This document shows, one piece after another, positions 1-13,231 of a DNA stretch of 64,000 nucleotides; position 1 is the first letter of the stretch, and the number at the start of each line of letters is the position of its first letter. The DNA comes from Candidatus Brachythrix odensensis (GTDB taxonomy: Bacteria > Chloroflexota > Anaerolineae > J036 > Brachytrichaceae): positions 167,997 to 231,996 of the forward strand of contig JADKDT010000008.1 of the NCBI GenBank assembly GCA_016714465.1, given 5' to 3'. The notes under the pieces are model-generated. The model searched no databases, was not told the DNA's origin, and worked only from the letters and a program-made list of their open reading frames with translations. The position numbers and the translations under genes were made by a program.

Positions 1-69
1 TATGACGAGGCGTCGGCGCGGCGATTGTGGGAGTTGAGCGAGAAGCTGACAGGGGTTGGCAGCGCGTGA
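1..69 (+). CDS. 3' end of a dehydrogenase-like protein (partial)
   Basis: Frame 1 is open from the window edge to a TGA at 67-69 and ends in RLWELSEKLTGV followed by GSA. A tail of the form LWE.SE.LTG is common at the end of short-chain dehydrogenase/reductase family proteins, so this is probably the last 22 residues of such an enzyme. Only the tail is visible, and nothing can be said about substrate. It lies just upstream of the lipoprotein gene on the same strand. Confidence 0.45.
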   Translation, partial: YDEASARRLWELSEKLTGVGSA

Positions 70-100
70 TTTGAACGTTGCTGTGTACACTTCCTTCGAA

Positions 101-580
101 ATGCCAACGCCTCTTTCCCGCGCGCGCCTGCTCCCCCTCTTCATCATTGTCGTCAGCCTGCTCGGCGCCTGCAAACCACCCGTGCCAGGCACGGGCAAGG
201 TCGGTCAAAAGCTGGACTACCAGGGCTATTCGATTACCGTCGCAGCCGTTGAATTCGGCGAGGACTTCCCCGGCGCGCGCAAGGCCCGGGATGGTTATAC
301 GCTGGCCGCGCTGGATGTCATCGTGGCCAGCGACCGAGCCAAGGATGTCACCTTTCGGCCCAAATACGCCACGTTGGTCGGCGCCGATGGTGAAGAACAT
401 GCTGCCCGCGCCTCCGGCCGGGACCCGGCCCTGGAGGAGGTGGAGGACCTGCCAAAGGGGCAATCCCGCCGGGGCTGGCTGACCTATGAAGTCCCCAAAA
501 ACGCCCGCAAGTTTCAATTTAGGTATTCACTGCCGCCAGCGATGAATGATGCCGAGTTGCAATTCGACATCGAGAAATGA
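101..580 (+). CDS. Small lipoprotein, DUF4352-like
   Basis: The start at 101 gives a classical lipoprotein signal: MPTPLSRARL, a hydrophobic stretch and the lipobox LLGAC, so the mature protein (about 135 residues) would be anchored by its cysteine outside the membrane. The rest is a predicted beta-rich domain (QKLDYQGYSITVAAVEFGE, then TLAALDVIVASDRAKDV) resembling the DUF4352/telomeric-repeat-like immunoglobulin fold of small bacterial surface lipoproteins. An upstream in-frame ATG at 56 would put 15 polar residues before the signal and is less likely. The stop codon overlaps the next gene's ATG (ATGA at 577-580), so the two are probably translated together. The function is unknown. Confidence 0.7.
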   Translation: MPTPLSRARLLPLFIIVVSLLGACKPPVPGTGKVGQKLDYQGYSITVAAVEFGEDFPGARKARDGYTLAALDVIVASDRAKDVTFRPKYATLVGADGEEHAARASGRDPALEEVEDLPKGQSRRGWLTYEVPKNARKFQFRYSLPPAMNDAELQFDIEK

Positions 581-1856
581 AGCTGGCCTTCGTCGCGCCC
601 TTCGCGTGCTCGCCCAAGGCGACCGTCAGCGCGCGCATGCTGCCGATGGCGGCCGCCCTGGTGGCGCGGGGCCATTCCGTTCATGTGCTCGTCCCGCCTT
701 ACGACAACGTGGTGGATAGCGAGCGAACCTGGACCCAGGACGGGGTAATTGTCGAGAACCTGCGCGCCTCAGGCGCCGGCGCCGGGGCAATCTGGTCGCT
801 CGCCGGGCGCCTCGCGGGGCGCGTCACCGCTCTTGGGCCTGATCTCATTCATGTCTTCGAGCCGGTCGGACCCGGGGCGCTGGCATTGACTCGCAGCATG
901 TTTCCGGGCGGCCAACGCTGGACTGCGCCGGTCATCCTCGACAATGACGACTGGGAGGGGCGCGGCGGCTGGCTTGACGTAAACCCCCAGCCTTCTCTCG
1001 TGAAGGCCGTTCTGGCATGGCAGGAGGGCTGGACGCTGGGCCACGCGAAGGCCATTACCTGCGCCAGCGAAACGTTGATGACCCGATCGGGCGAGCTTGC
1101 TCCAGGCATTCCCACCGCGGTCGTGCCCAACGGTCCAAACACATCCTTGCGGGCCGAGGTTGCCGCCATCGAGCCGACGCGGCAGGCGCTGCGCGCGGGT
1201 TACGGCTGGCGAGACAAACAGGTGGTCATCTATCTTGGCACTATTCCGGCCGGCCACGATATGGACATCGCGCTTGCCGCATTCAAGGCCGCTGCTGAAT
1301 CAACCCGAACCTGATCTGGTGCGTGATCGCAACGGGCGAAGGCCTCGGCTCTTTCCGGCAGGCCGCCGGGCGGAGCGGGGTTGGCCGGCAGATCGAGTGG
1401 CACGGGTTCATCCCCACCCCTCGAGGCCATCCGCCATTGGTGGCTGCCGACATCGCCGTCTATCCCTATCGCGACACCAACATCAACCGGGCCAAGTGCT
1501 CGGGCAAGGTCATCGACTACATGGCCGCCGGGAAACCGATGGTTGTCAGCGATGTCGGGATGAATCGGGTCTATCTGACCGATGGCGAGCACGCCCTGCT
1601 CACCCCGCCCGGCGATGGCGCCGCTTTTGGGGCAGCCCTGCAACGCCTGGTCGCCGATCCTGCCTATGCGAATAGCCTCGGGGCCAACGCCCAGGAACGG
1701 CTGTGGAAGAATTTCGCCTGGGGCAAGCGTATCCCTGAGCTTGAACAGTTATGCACCTGCCGCGGACAAGTGCATGCCCAATTGACGGCGTTTCCGGAAA
1801 CGACAGGACTTCAGGTGGCGGCCGCCGGCACAACGGTTTCACCCGAGTCGGCATAG
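577..1856 (+). CDS. Glycosyltransferase family 4/1-like, frameshifted
   Basis: Two abutting reading frames make one GT-B glycosyltransferase of about 410 residues. The first (577-1314) starts MKLAFVAPFACSPKATVSAR and carries the N-terminal acceptor-side Rossmann fold up to VVIYLGTIPAGHDMDIA. The second (from about 1300) carries the nucleotide-sugar side with AKCSGKVIDYMAAGKPMVVS. Continuous protein sequence (..PNLIWCVIATGEG..) is restored by one extra base near 1300, so a single-base deletion is likely rather than two genes. The frame continues to 1856 and overlaps the convergent scpA gene. A neighbouring frame stops at 1785, so another indel near 1750 is possible and the true end is uncertain. 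It is translationally coupled to the lipoprotein. The sugar donor and acceptor cannot be told. Confidence 0.75.
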
Positions 1857-2662
1857 GACGGACGCTCTTCGATCGGGAAAGGCTCGATGAAGATATCGCC
1901 AAACGGCGTGTCCTGCCAGGCCCGGACCTCGTAGCGTTTCAGCATCTCGAGCAACGCCAGAAGGGTGATGCAGATCTCGACGCGCAGATTCACCCCAACC
2001 AGTACATCGGTGAAAAGAATCCGGGGCGCTGCCTTGAGTCGGTCGAGAATACGATCCTGGCATTCCGTCACCGTGAACGGCATGACCGTCAACACGGTGC
2101 CAACAGCGTCCGGAGGCATCAGGCGATCGACCACCCGCTGCATGGCCCGGGCCAACATGGCCAGGCTGATGTTGTCCAGCGGCAGCGTTGTCGCCTTCGG
2201 GCGCGCAATCGGCGGCGGCGCAACCAAAAATGACTTCAACCCCGCATCTTCGCGCGCGCGGAGCACCCGAGCCGCCCGTTTGTAGATCTGATACGCCCGC
2301 AACTGCGCGACAAGATCCTCGCTGTCGGGTTCCTCGCTTTCGATGGCCACTGGCGCGATCGAAGGCAACAGGGCCCGGCTCTTGAGCAGGAGCAGACGCG
2401 TCGCGATGGCGAGGAAGCTTGAAATCGACTTGGGGTCGCGAGCCGGCATCTGCAGCATGTGCTCGATAAACTGATTGGCGACCGTCGCCAATGAGACCGC
2501 CGTGATGTCGAGCTCGCGCTCCTCGATCAGCCTGAGCAGCACATCCAGCGGCCCTTCGTAATTAGGCAGCCGAAGGGTGAAGGGCGCATCGGGGAGCGCG
2601 CGGGTGATCGCGGTATACGGATCGTGCGCGCTCTCCGGCGCAGTAGTGACATGGTCGACCAT
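1811..2662 (-). CDS. scpA: Segregation and condensation protein A (ScpA)
   Basis: This is the kleisin subunit of the bacterial SMC-ScpA-ScpB condensin complex, which bridges the SMC heads and acts on the nucleoid. The hallmark N-terminal block is FTLRLPNYEGPLDVLLRLIE, followed by ELDITAVSLATVANQF and a long helix AIATRLLLLKSRALLPS. The C-terminal winged helix runs VNLRVEICITLLALLEMLKR. At 283 residues it has a usual ScpA length, with an acidic linker (ESEEPDSEDL) in the middle. scpB is not in the window. The 3' end overlaps the converging glycosyltransferase frame by up to 46 bases. Confidence 0.92.
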   Translation of the reverse strand: MVDHVTTAPESAHDPYTAITRALPDAPFTLRLPNYEGPLDVLLRLIEERELDITAVSLATVANQFIEHMLQMPARDPKSISSFLAIATRLLLLKSRALLPSIAPVAIESEEPDSEDLVAQLRAYQIYKRAARVLRAREDAGLKSFLVAPPPIARPKATTLPLDNISLAMLARAMQRVVDRLMPPDAVGTVLTVMPFTVTECQDRILDRLKAAPRILFTDVLVGVNLRVEICITLLALLEMLKRYEVRAWQDTPFGDIFIEPFPIEERPSYADSGETVVPAAAT

Positions 2663-2681
2663 GAATAGCGCCTACTTCAGA

Positions 2682-3521
2682 TTACGCGATGAAATTATCA
2701 AATGCCATATGGGCGCGCTTGCCGTCCGTCGCCGTCACGGCCAGGCCGAGATCGCCCTTTTGCGCTTGCGGGGTGTCGACCTCGCCCAGATAAAAACTGT
2801 TGACGAATAGCTTCATTTTGGTTCCGTTCATATCGACGCGCAGGCGCTGCCAGGCCTTTGGATCGCGCAGGGCCAATGTGTTGGCGTTCCCCTGCCCCAG
2901 GGTGCGAAAGCTGTCCTTGCCGTCTTTCTTCTCGCCGGATTGAAACACCCAGAAACCGCTTTGGAATGGGTAGTACTCGAAGTAGTAGGCCGACTGGTCA
3001 GTCCTGCGCAGCACAAGACCAACCCGCGCATTCTTGTCGTCATCGCCCTCGACCCAGCGCGCGTCGACCTCGACGCTGCCCGAATCGAACTTGCCTTGAT
3101 CGAAGTAGTTGTGCAGCGCCGTGTTCTTTGCCTCGGCATGGTATTCGCCCTTGTCCAGGCTGATCCGATAGTCGGGACCGGATGAGGTCGCAAAACGCCA
3201 GTTGCCGAGCGAGTCAAAGGTCTCATTGATGATGACGACGCCGGCGGCGGCGGTAGCGCGATGGGAGATGCGCCGGCCAACAGCGGTGGCGCAGGTTGAA
3301 ACCCCCGCCGGCTACGGGCTCAGCGGGCCGGGCCGCCAACATGGCGGGCAGCACCGGGTGACGAGGAGTAGCAGGCCGCCTACGGCGAGCAGCGCCGCCA
3401 GCAGTCCAAGCGGTGTGAGTTTGACCCTGACCTTTGCGCGCCTTCGAATTGGCGCGCTGTCAGTAAAGCCGGAACTGCGGCGGCGCCGGGTGTTTCCAGC
3501 GCCCGGTGGCGGGGTATTCAT
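2682..3521 (-). CDS. Membrane-anchored LamG/DUF1080-like protein, frameshifted
   Basis: Three frames assemble one protein of about 275 residues. The N-terminus (from 3521) is cytoplasmic, MNTPPPGAGNTRRRRSSGF, followed by one membrane segment (LGLLAALLAVGGLLLLVT). A Pro/Ala-rich linker lies around 3250-3330, then a jelly-roll-like domain follows: INETFDSLGNWRFA, KGEYHAEAKNTALHNYFD, ARWVEGDDDKNARVGLVLRR and a final strand AHMAFDNFIA. The pattern matches the concanavalin/LamG-like fold of DUF1080-type domains, usually a carbohydrate or surface-binding module. The breaks are near 3330-3350 (leaving the VTRCCPPCW frame) and in the GCC repeat near 3250. The ligand is unknown. It lies between the rpoC terminator and scpA. 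Confidence 0.6.
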
Positions 3522-3555
3522 GCGAGGCGATATTGTAACGGCGGCGAAAACAGAC

Positions 3556-3587
3556 GCGGGGCCGAACGGTCGTCCGTCCGGCCCCGC
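3556..3587 (-). terminator. Hairpin after rpoC
   Basis: A 9-bp stem GCGGGGCCG/CGGCCCCGC with a further inner ACGG/CCGT pairing lies 20 bases past the rpoC stop. On the minus strand it is followed by GTCTGTTTTCG, a weak T-run. It probably ends the rpoC transcript and separates it from the LamG-like gene. Confidence 0.6.
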
Positions 3588-3606
3588 CCTTGCGTTTTAG
3601 ATTGCG

Positions 3607-7967
<4,361 letters not shown>

Positions 7968-8001
7968 CGTCCCTCTCTTGAACTAAAGGCCGTGAGACAA
8001 C

Positions 8002-8036
8002 AAAACGAGCGCGGCCGATGACTCGTCCGCGCTTTT
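8002..8036 (-). terminator. Possible terminator/leader hairpin upstream of rpoC
   Basis: Stem AGCGCGG/CCGCGCT (8008-8014 with 8027-8033) has a 12-base loop, and on the minus strand it is followed by CGTTTTGTTG. It lies between the M20 peptidase stop and the rpoC start, so it could end the peptidase transcript or act in the rpoC leader. Confidence 0.4.
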
Positions 8037-8102
8037 CACTCGAAAAGCTCGTATTGGTTGTCCCTATTGAAGCGGGATTATACCGCATCCAGGGAAAAGT
8101 GT

Positions 8103-8150
8103 ATCCAGGCGAGGCCTCCCCGGCTTCGCCGGGGAGGCCTCGCCTGGGAT
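8103..8150. repeat. Long palindrome with GCTTCGC tip
   Basis: Arms ATCC-AGGCGAGGCCTCCCCGG and the complement pair around CTTCG, five bases past the M20 peptidase stop codon. There is no T-run on either strand. It belongs to the family of gene-end palindromes seen across the window. Confidence 0.85.
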
Positions 8151-8155
8151 CAAAC

Positions 8156-9520
8156 CTACAATTCGCCGAGGAACCGAATGCTCGCCTCGATGCCCTTCTC
8201 GTAGCACTCAAGCGCAAAGCGCTCGTTGGGCGCATGGATGTTGTCGTTGGGCAGCCCGAAACCAAGCATCCCAATCGGCTTGCCCAGGTGCTTCTGCAGG
8301 TCGTTGACGACCGGCAGCGAGCCGCCTTCCAGGGCAAACAGCGGCCGGCTGCCATAGGTTGCCTCGGCTGCCCGCGCCAGCGCCCGGATCTGGGGCGAAT
8401 CCAGATCGATCAGCGTGCCGGCGCTCATCCCGAACGTTCGAAAGGTCAGGGTCGTATGCGCCGGGCAACGCCGCAGCAGCTCATTCCGCACCAGGTCATA
8501 GACCTTCTGGGGATCCTGATTGGGCACCAGCCGGCAACTGATCTTGGCCGTGGCGACGGCCGGCAGCACCGTCTTTGCGCCCGGCCCAATATATCCGCCC
8601 CAGATCCCATTGACCTCAAGCGTGGGGCGCGCGCCACGCCGTTCAGCCACAGAATACTCGGGCTCGCCAAAGGCTGCCGGCGCGCCCGTCTCGGAAATGA
8701 GGTGGGCCTCCCCCCACGGCAGCCGCGCAATGTCGGCCCGCTCGACGGCATCCAATACGCGCACATCATCGTAGAAGCCGGGCACCTGCACCCGGCCCTT
8801 GTCGTCCTTCAGTCCCGACAGCAACTGAGCAAGGGCCATGATTGGATTCTGGACGTTCCCGCCATAGCTCCCGCTGTGCAGGTCACGGGCGGCAGTTCGG
8901 GCTTCAACCTCGAAATAGGCGAGGCCGCGCAGGCCGTGCGTAATCACCGGCTGGGCCGAGCGACACTGGAGCTCGCTATCACTGATGATGGCGACATCAC
9001 AGGCCAGCAGATCCCGGTGTGCGGCGATGAACGGACCCAGGTGCGGCCCGCCAATCTCTTCCTCGCCTTCAATCAGGAACTTGACACTGACCGGCAAGCT
9101 TCCTTTTGCCTTCAGCCAGGTTTGGACGGCCTTGACATGGGCGAGAAACTGACCCTTGTTGTCGCTTGCGCCGCGGGCGTACAGATATCCGTCGCGGATC
9201 GCAGGTTTGAAGGCCTCGGAAGTCCAGCCTTCATTCTGATCAGCCGGCTGCACATCGTAGTGGCCGTAGATCAACACGGCCGGCCGAGTGGGATCGGGAT
9301 GTTTCCATTCGGCAAAGACGACTGGATTCCCGCCGGTTTCCATCGCATCGGCTTTGAGCCCGATGTCGCGCAGGTGCTCGCTCAACCACAGGCTGCAATA
9401 TTGAACATCGCGGGCGCGATCGGGTTGGGCGCTGACGCTTGGGATCGCGCACAATTCGATCAGGTCCTTAAGGTATGCGGCTTTATTGGCGAGCGCGGGA
9501 ACGAGAATCTCGTCGATCAT
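8156..9520 (-). CDS. M20 family metallopeptidase (dipeptidase-like)
   Basis: A cytosolic di-zinc exopeptidase of about 454 residues. The metal-ligand motif YGHYDVQPAD is near residue 86, the catalytic acidic motif EGEEEIGGPHLGP near 155, and a third ligand region is ISDSE. The C-terminal block ALEGGSLPVVNDLQ / MLGFGLPNDNIHAPNE supplies the last metal ligand. This subfamily (ArgE/DapE/ACY1/CPG2-type dipeptidases) cleaves dipeptides and short peptides. I chose the ATG at 9520 (MIDEILVPALANKAAY) because the longer frame adds 31 residues that overlap the preceding gene and do not look like the family. A long palindrome follows the stop immediately. Confidence 0.88.
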   Translation of the reverse strand: MIDEILVPALANKAAYLKDLIELCAIPSVSAQPDRARDVQYCSLWLSEHLRDIGLKADAMETGGNPVVFAEWKHPDPTRPAVLIYGHYDVQPADQNEGWTSEAFKPAIRDGYLYARGASDNKGQFLAHVKAVQTWLKAKGSLPVSVKFLIEGEEEIGGPHLGPFIAAHRDLLACDVAIISDSELQCRSAQPVITHGLRGLAYFEVEARTAARDLHSGSYGGNVQNPIMALAQLLSGLKDDKGRVQVPGFYDDVRVLDAVERADIARLPWGEAHLISETGAPAAFGEPEYSVAERRGARPTLEVNGIWGGYIGPGAKTVLPAVATAKISCRLVPNQDPQKVYDLVRNELLRRCPAHTTLTFRTFGMSAGTLIDLDSPQIRALARAAEATYGSRPLFALEGGSLPVVNDLQKHLGKPIGMLGFGLPNDNIHAPNERFALECYEKGIEASIRFLGEL

Positions 9521-9554
9521 GATGGGTGCGTTCGAATCTGCGGGTATCGCCGCG

Positions 9555-11390
9555 CTACGGTATCCAGGCCATGCGTTCAGTTCCCGCCAGGGGATGCTGT
9601 GGGCCCATGTCAATCACCCGGCGTTGCCCTCCGCCATCGGCGCCCATGACGAAGATTGCCCAGCCGCCATCGCGATTGGCCTGATAGGCGATCCGCGCCC
9701 CATCGGGCGAGAATGTCGGCGAGGCCGCGCCCAGGCCGCTCGTCAATCTCCGGAACTGGCGCGCGGTGGTCACCACATAGACATCGCCGTTGTTGACATA
9801 CGTGATATCGACCCCGTTCGGCGACCAGTTTGGGTTGATGTCGGCGGCGCCCTCACTCAAGCGGATCTTTTCATCGGGCTTATCGGGGTTGACCAGCCAG
9901 AGGCCGCAACCGGCCGGCAGACAGGCCTGATAGACGATCAGGCTGCCCGGGCCCCAGGCCGGCCACACGCCAGGACCGAGACTGGCCGGCGCTGGCGCGC
10001 CCCCCACTCCCGCAACATACAGCGCGCCTCCGGAGCTATAGGCCACCCGTTTTCCATCTGGAGAGATCGAGGCGTACTGCGCGGTCACGGCCAACAAGCT
10101 GGCGCCAGCCGTGGTGCGGACCGCGCCGCCACCGCTGAGGACGACGACACCCGCATTGCGAAAGTTGGGCTGGCCCGCGCCCGCGCCGATCGCGCTGGGC
10201 GCACCCCCATCCGAGATGAAGAGCGCGTACCCGTTTGAGGCCGGATCGTTGGCGGCGTACACCAGCCGTCCGCCGCCCAGCGCGCCGGCAACCGTGCCCG
10301 TCCCGGTGAGCGTCGCGGTGCCGGTGATTGGCACCGGCGTAGCCGTCAAACATTGCTGGGCGGCGCCCAGTCGGTTTTGCTCGAGGCCTGGCGCGGTCGG
10401 CACGAGGCCTTGGGCTGAGACATATCGCTTTTCAGCCGGACACCAGTCCAACAGACCCGCGTAGGCGTCACCCGCCCCAACATAGGCCTGAAAGAGCTTC
10501 GAGGCCACATCCCGATACCCCGGCGAGACTTGATAGAGCTGGGTCAGGCGCCGGATGGCGGTTTCCCAATCCGCGCCAAACGTGCTCACCGCGCGCTGAT
10601 AGAGTTCGGCGTAGTTCCGTTCCGCGGCGGTGTTTGCGTCCAGTTTTTGGATCTTCTCGGCGATGTCCAGATCAAAGATGCCCGCTTCGATGTTGCCCGC
10701 GCGCAGACGCGCCACGCCGCGGGTCGTCAGCGCCTTGTAGCGCCATTCAGCGACACTGGCGCTTTCATAGGTTGCGTCCAACGCGCGAAGCTGATCTCCC
10801 AGCAGGATGACGGTGTCCCACTCCTTTTTGTCCCAGGCGGCCTTGAGCAGCCGGAAGAGTTCGCCCTTGTCAGTCAGCACCGGCGTTGGCGTCGGAACGG
10901 GCGGGAGGGCCGTCGGGGTCTGGGCGACGACGATGGTGGCCAGCATGCCCTGGAGGCCGAAGAGGCTCGGTTGAAAGCGTTGGACAGTCTCGCACTCGGC
11001 CTGGGCCCGCGGGTAGTTCCCGGAGTTCATGAAATCCAGGCACCTCTGAAATCGGTCCATGACATAAGCCTGAACCGTCGTGGTGGCCCGGGCGTTACGT
11101 TCCTGCTCGCCGGCCTGGCTGCCGGCGTACCCGGATCCGGCGATCATCGACGCCAGGACGCACAGGAAGAGCGCAAAACCCAGGGCACCCAGGGCCGTGC
11201 GGCCGGCCGAACGGCGCCGCGATGGGGAATCGGCGCCAGGGACGGCGCGCAAGGTGCGCCCGGGCTGACCCGCCGGCCGGCGCGCGAGCGGGCGCGGCGC
11301 CTGCCGCCTTGGAACGGGTGACAGATCGCGGGCGGGCGTTGGGCGCGCGCCGGGGTCATCGTCGCCGTCGGGCGACTCCAGGACTGACAT
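9555..11390 (-). CDS. Membrane-anchored TolB/WD40-like propeller protein
   Basis: About 611 residues. The N-terminus is basic and proline-rich, followed by one membrane segment (ALGALGFALFLCVLASMIAG, about residue 75), so the bulk is outside the membrane. Next is an alpha-helical TPR-like section (CLDFMNSGNYPRAQAECETV, then KKEWDTVILLGDQLRALD), a Thr/Pro spacer (TPTALPPVPTPTPV) and a C-terminal TolB/DPP4-type beta-propeller with repeats such as ISPDGKRVAYSS, NWSPNGVDITYV and FSPDGARIAYQANRDG. The start at 11390 (MSVLESPD) is preferred over an upstream ATG at 11417. Such proteins are usually surface sensors or scaffolds; the function here is unknown. Confidence 0.75.
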   Translation of the reverse strand: MSVLESPDGDDDPGARPTPARDLSPVPRRQAPRPLARRPAGQPGRTLRAVPGADSPSRRRSAGRTALGALGFALFLCVLASMIAGSGYAGSQAGEQERNARATTTVQAYVMDRFQRCLDFMNSGNYPRAQAECETVQRFQPSLFGLQGMLATIVVAQTPTALPPVPTPTPVLTDKGELFRLLKAAWDKKEWDTVILLGDQLRALDATYESASVAEWRYKALTTRGVARLRAGNIEAGIFDLDIAEKIQKLDANTAAERNYAELYQRAVSTFGADWETAIRRLTQLYQVSPGYRDVASKLFQAYVGAGDAYAGLLDWCPAEKRYVSAQGLVPTAPGLEQNRLGAAQQCLTATPVPITGTATLTGTGTVAGALGGGRLVYAANDPASNGYALFISDGGAPSAIGAGAGQPNFRNAGVVVLSGGGAVRTTAGASLLAVTAQYASISPDGKRVAYSSGGALYVAGVGGAPAPASLGPGVWPAWGPGSLIVYQACLPAGCGLWLVNPDKPDEKIRLSEGAADINPNWSPNGVDITYVNNGDVYVVTTARQFRRLTSGLGAASPTFSPDGARIAYQANRDGGWAIFVMGADGGGQRRVIDMGPQHPLAGTERMAWIP

Positions 11391-11425
11391 GACCGAACGA
11401 TTATAGAAGCTGTCCAAAGAACAGC

Positions 11426-11472
11426 GGCGAGATCACACTCCCCGCGCTTCGCGCGGGGAGTGTGATCTCGCC
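11426..11472. repeat. Long palindrome, GCGAGATCAC subfamily
   Basis: A perfect 22-bp stem (GGCGAGATCACACTCCCC plus GCGC) closes on TTC. It lies 14 bases past the homospermidine synthase stop. The arms are nearly the same as those of the palindromes at 48892-48938, 61241-61295 and 62864-62910. Confidence 0.9.
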
Positions 11473-11485
11473 GGATGATCTTGGG

Positions 11486-12934
11486 CTACACCCGAAACGA
11501 ATCAAACTGCCACATGTCTTCAGGCGATGGACGCCGCCGGCCCCAGTCCTCGAACGGATCATGCCGATTTTTGAGCGGCGTCCAATCGCTCTGGATCGAG
11601 GGCGTCGGACCAAGATACTGTTGGGCAACCTTGAGCACCTCGCGATGGGGAAGCTGATCGGGCACGACAAAGCCCTGTTCCGGATTGCGGATCATCCAGG
11701 CAAGCGCGCCGAGAATCGAGGCCGCGACTTGCAGGGTCGTGGCGCTCTGATGCGGGACGAGGCTGCGGGCCTCGCGGATGTCGAGCTGCGAACCGACCCA
11801 CCACGATGTCATGTCGTGGCCCATCAGCAGCACACCGAGCTCATCCCGCCCGCTGATGATGTCGTCGTTCATGATCCGCATGCGCGATTGAACCTGATAG
11901 TTGCGCGCGCGCAACTCCTGAAGCGACGCCACGGCCGCGTCGGCGGGTTGATAGGCGTAATGCACGGTCGGCCGATACAACGGAATGTCATCCTGCCACA
12001 CCGTCAGGAAATCGCCCATGGTGAAGGACTCGCCATGCCGAATGACCATGCCCACGATCTCGCCGTAGGTCGGCACCCACGAGCGCACATAGGTGTTCAT
12101 TCCCATCTGACTCAGGCAGATCTGATTGCACGGCCCATACCGGTGGACCTGCGCGCCGACGGGCAGCCGGCGTTCGTGGGTCCCCCACCCCAGCTCGGCC
12201 GGGGCAATGCCTTCTTCATGAAAGCCTGCCACCGACCAGGTGTTGACGAATTCGTCGACCTCCTTTGGGCGGTTGCTGATCTGGGTGTCACGCTCGGAAA
12301 TGTGTATGACCTTGGTCCCGGTCAGCATCGCCAGGCGCGGATAGTCGGCGTCGGCCAGGTATTGCTCGAGCAGGTCCTCGCGTTCGCGCGAAGTGCGGTT
12401 GCGCAGGATGGCTTTGGCCACGTCCTCGAGGGCAAGCTTGACCCAGTGGCTGACCAGGCCCGGGTTTGCTCCGTGCTCGACAAGCGCGGTCGGTCCGGGC
12501 GTCTTCCAGGCGGCCACCTGTTTGCGCAGGTTCAGGTGGCGGACATACAGCGTGCGGTCGGTCGGCGAGCGCACCCCGCTCTCGGTGTAGGGGTCCCACA
12601 GTTCCACCGAAGTGTTGATGTACATCACGTTGTGGTCGTGGCACCACTGGATGATGTCGCCGGTGTCGATGTTCCAGGCCACGTCGATGAGCAAGTCGCC
12701 CGGGCCGACGTATTTTTGCAACAGCATGGCCATGTTGCGGGGGGTGACATAGTCCTGAGCGTAGTTCACACCCGCGGCAATCGAATCCGGGATGGTGTGA
12801 CGCATGTCCTCGAAGTCCATCACCGTGATTTTGGTGAGGTCCATGTCGAGGTGGCGCAGCAGCAGGGGTTGCAGGCACTGGGAGACGGAGCCGCAGCCGA
12901 GCACGAGGACGCGTCCGCCGAAGGGTATTTTCAT
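11486..12934 (-). CDS. hss: Homospermidine synthase
   Basis: A 482-residue NAD-dependent enzyme of the saccharopine-dehydrogenase-like fold that makes homospermidine from putrescine. The N-terminal nucleotide-binding motif is VLVLGCGSVSQCLQPLLLRH. Family blocks follow: ITVMDFEDMRHTIPDSI, DLLIDVAWNIDTGDIIQWC, LWDPYTESGVRSPTDRTLY and ALVEHGANPGLVSHWVK, all characteristic of bacterial homospermidine synthases. The length matches the family (about 470-480). It stands alone, followed by a long palindrome and preceded by a palindrome and an inverted-repeat region, so it is probably its own transcript. It implies polyamine metabolism based on homospermidine. Confidence 0.88.
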   Translation of the reverse strand: MKIPFGGRVLVLGCGSVSQCLQPLLLRHLDMDLTKITVMDFEDMRHTIPDSIAAGVNYAQDYVTPRNMAMLLQKYVGPGDLLIDVAWNIDTGDIIQWCHDHNVMYINTSVELWDPYTESGVRSPTDRTLYVRHLNLRKQVAAWKTPGPTALVEHGANPGLVSHWVKLALEDVAKAILRNRTSREREDLLEQYLADADYPRLAMLTGTKVIHISERDTQISNRPKEVDEFVNTWSVAGFHEEGIAPAELGWGTHERRLPVGAQVHRYGPCNQICLSQMGMNTYVRSWVPTYGEIVGMVIRHGESFTMGDFLTVWQDDIPLYRPTVHYAYQPADAAVASLQELRARNYQVQSRMRIMNDDIISGRDELGVLLMGHDMTSWWVGSQLDIREARSLVPHQSATTLQVAASILGALAWMIRNPEQGFVVPDQLPHREVLKVAQQYLGPTPSIQSDWTPLKNRHDPFEDWGRRRPSPEDMWQFDSFRV

Positions 12935-12957
12935 GTTCGCCTAAGTGAGTCAATTAT

Positions 12958-12999
12958 CGGAATCGACTTGCCCCGGCATGCCGGGGCAAGTCGATTCCG
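12958..12999. repeat. Perfect palindrome upstream of hss
   Basis: A 42-base fully self-complementary sequence with CGGAATCGACTTGCCCCGG arms around CATG. Unlike most of the set, it lies between two divergent genes (hss and the CLC channel), 24 bases before the hss start. Confidence 0.85.
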
Positions 13000-13048
13000 G
13001 CATATGTGTGATGAGCGCTACGAAACGATTATAGGGGGGAGATGTCAG

Positions 13049-13195
13049 AATCACGGATTACACGGAGCATGCAGATTTCACGGAACAGAAATGTGTGGCT
13101 TACTCGACCTCTCCGTGAAATCCGCAGAATCCGATAAATCCGTGATTTAGACGCGTTCCTTCCGTGTAATCCGCAGCGTCCGTGTTCTCGGTGAT
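13049..13195. repeat. Inverted/direct repeat cluster of CCGTGAAATCCG units
   Basis: Left arm 13049-13084 (AATCACGGATTACACGGAG...) pairs imperfectly with 13112-13147 (TCCGTGAAATCCGCAGAAT...), and a third copy (TCCGTGTAATCCGCAGCGT...) follows at 13160-13195. The stretch 13000-13231 holds no convincing gene. It could be a dispersed intergenic repeat or a structured leader of the CLC gene. Confidence 0.75.
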
Positions 13196-13231
13196 CCAGA
13201 CGCGCTTCGCCAGGAGGACAATACGTCTCCG

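Noticed and set aside
8018..9649. Long plus-strand open frame opposite the M20 peptidase; similar frames opposite hss (11462-13150), ruvB (50153-51574) and tkt (54872-55963)
   Set aside because: All mirror clearly homologous minus-strand genes; high GC leaves few stops on the other strand.
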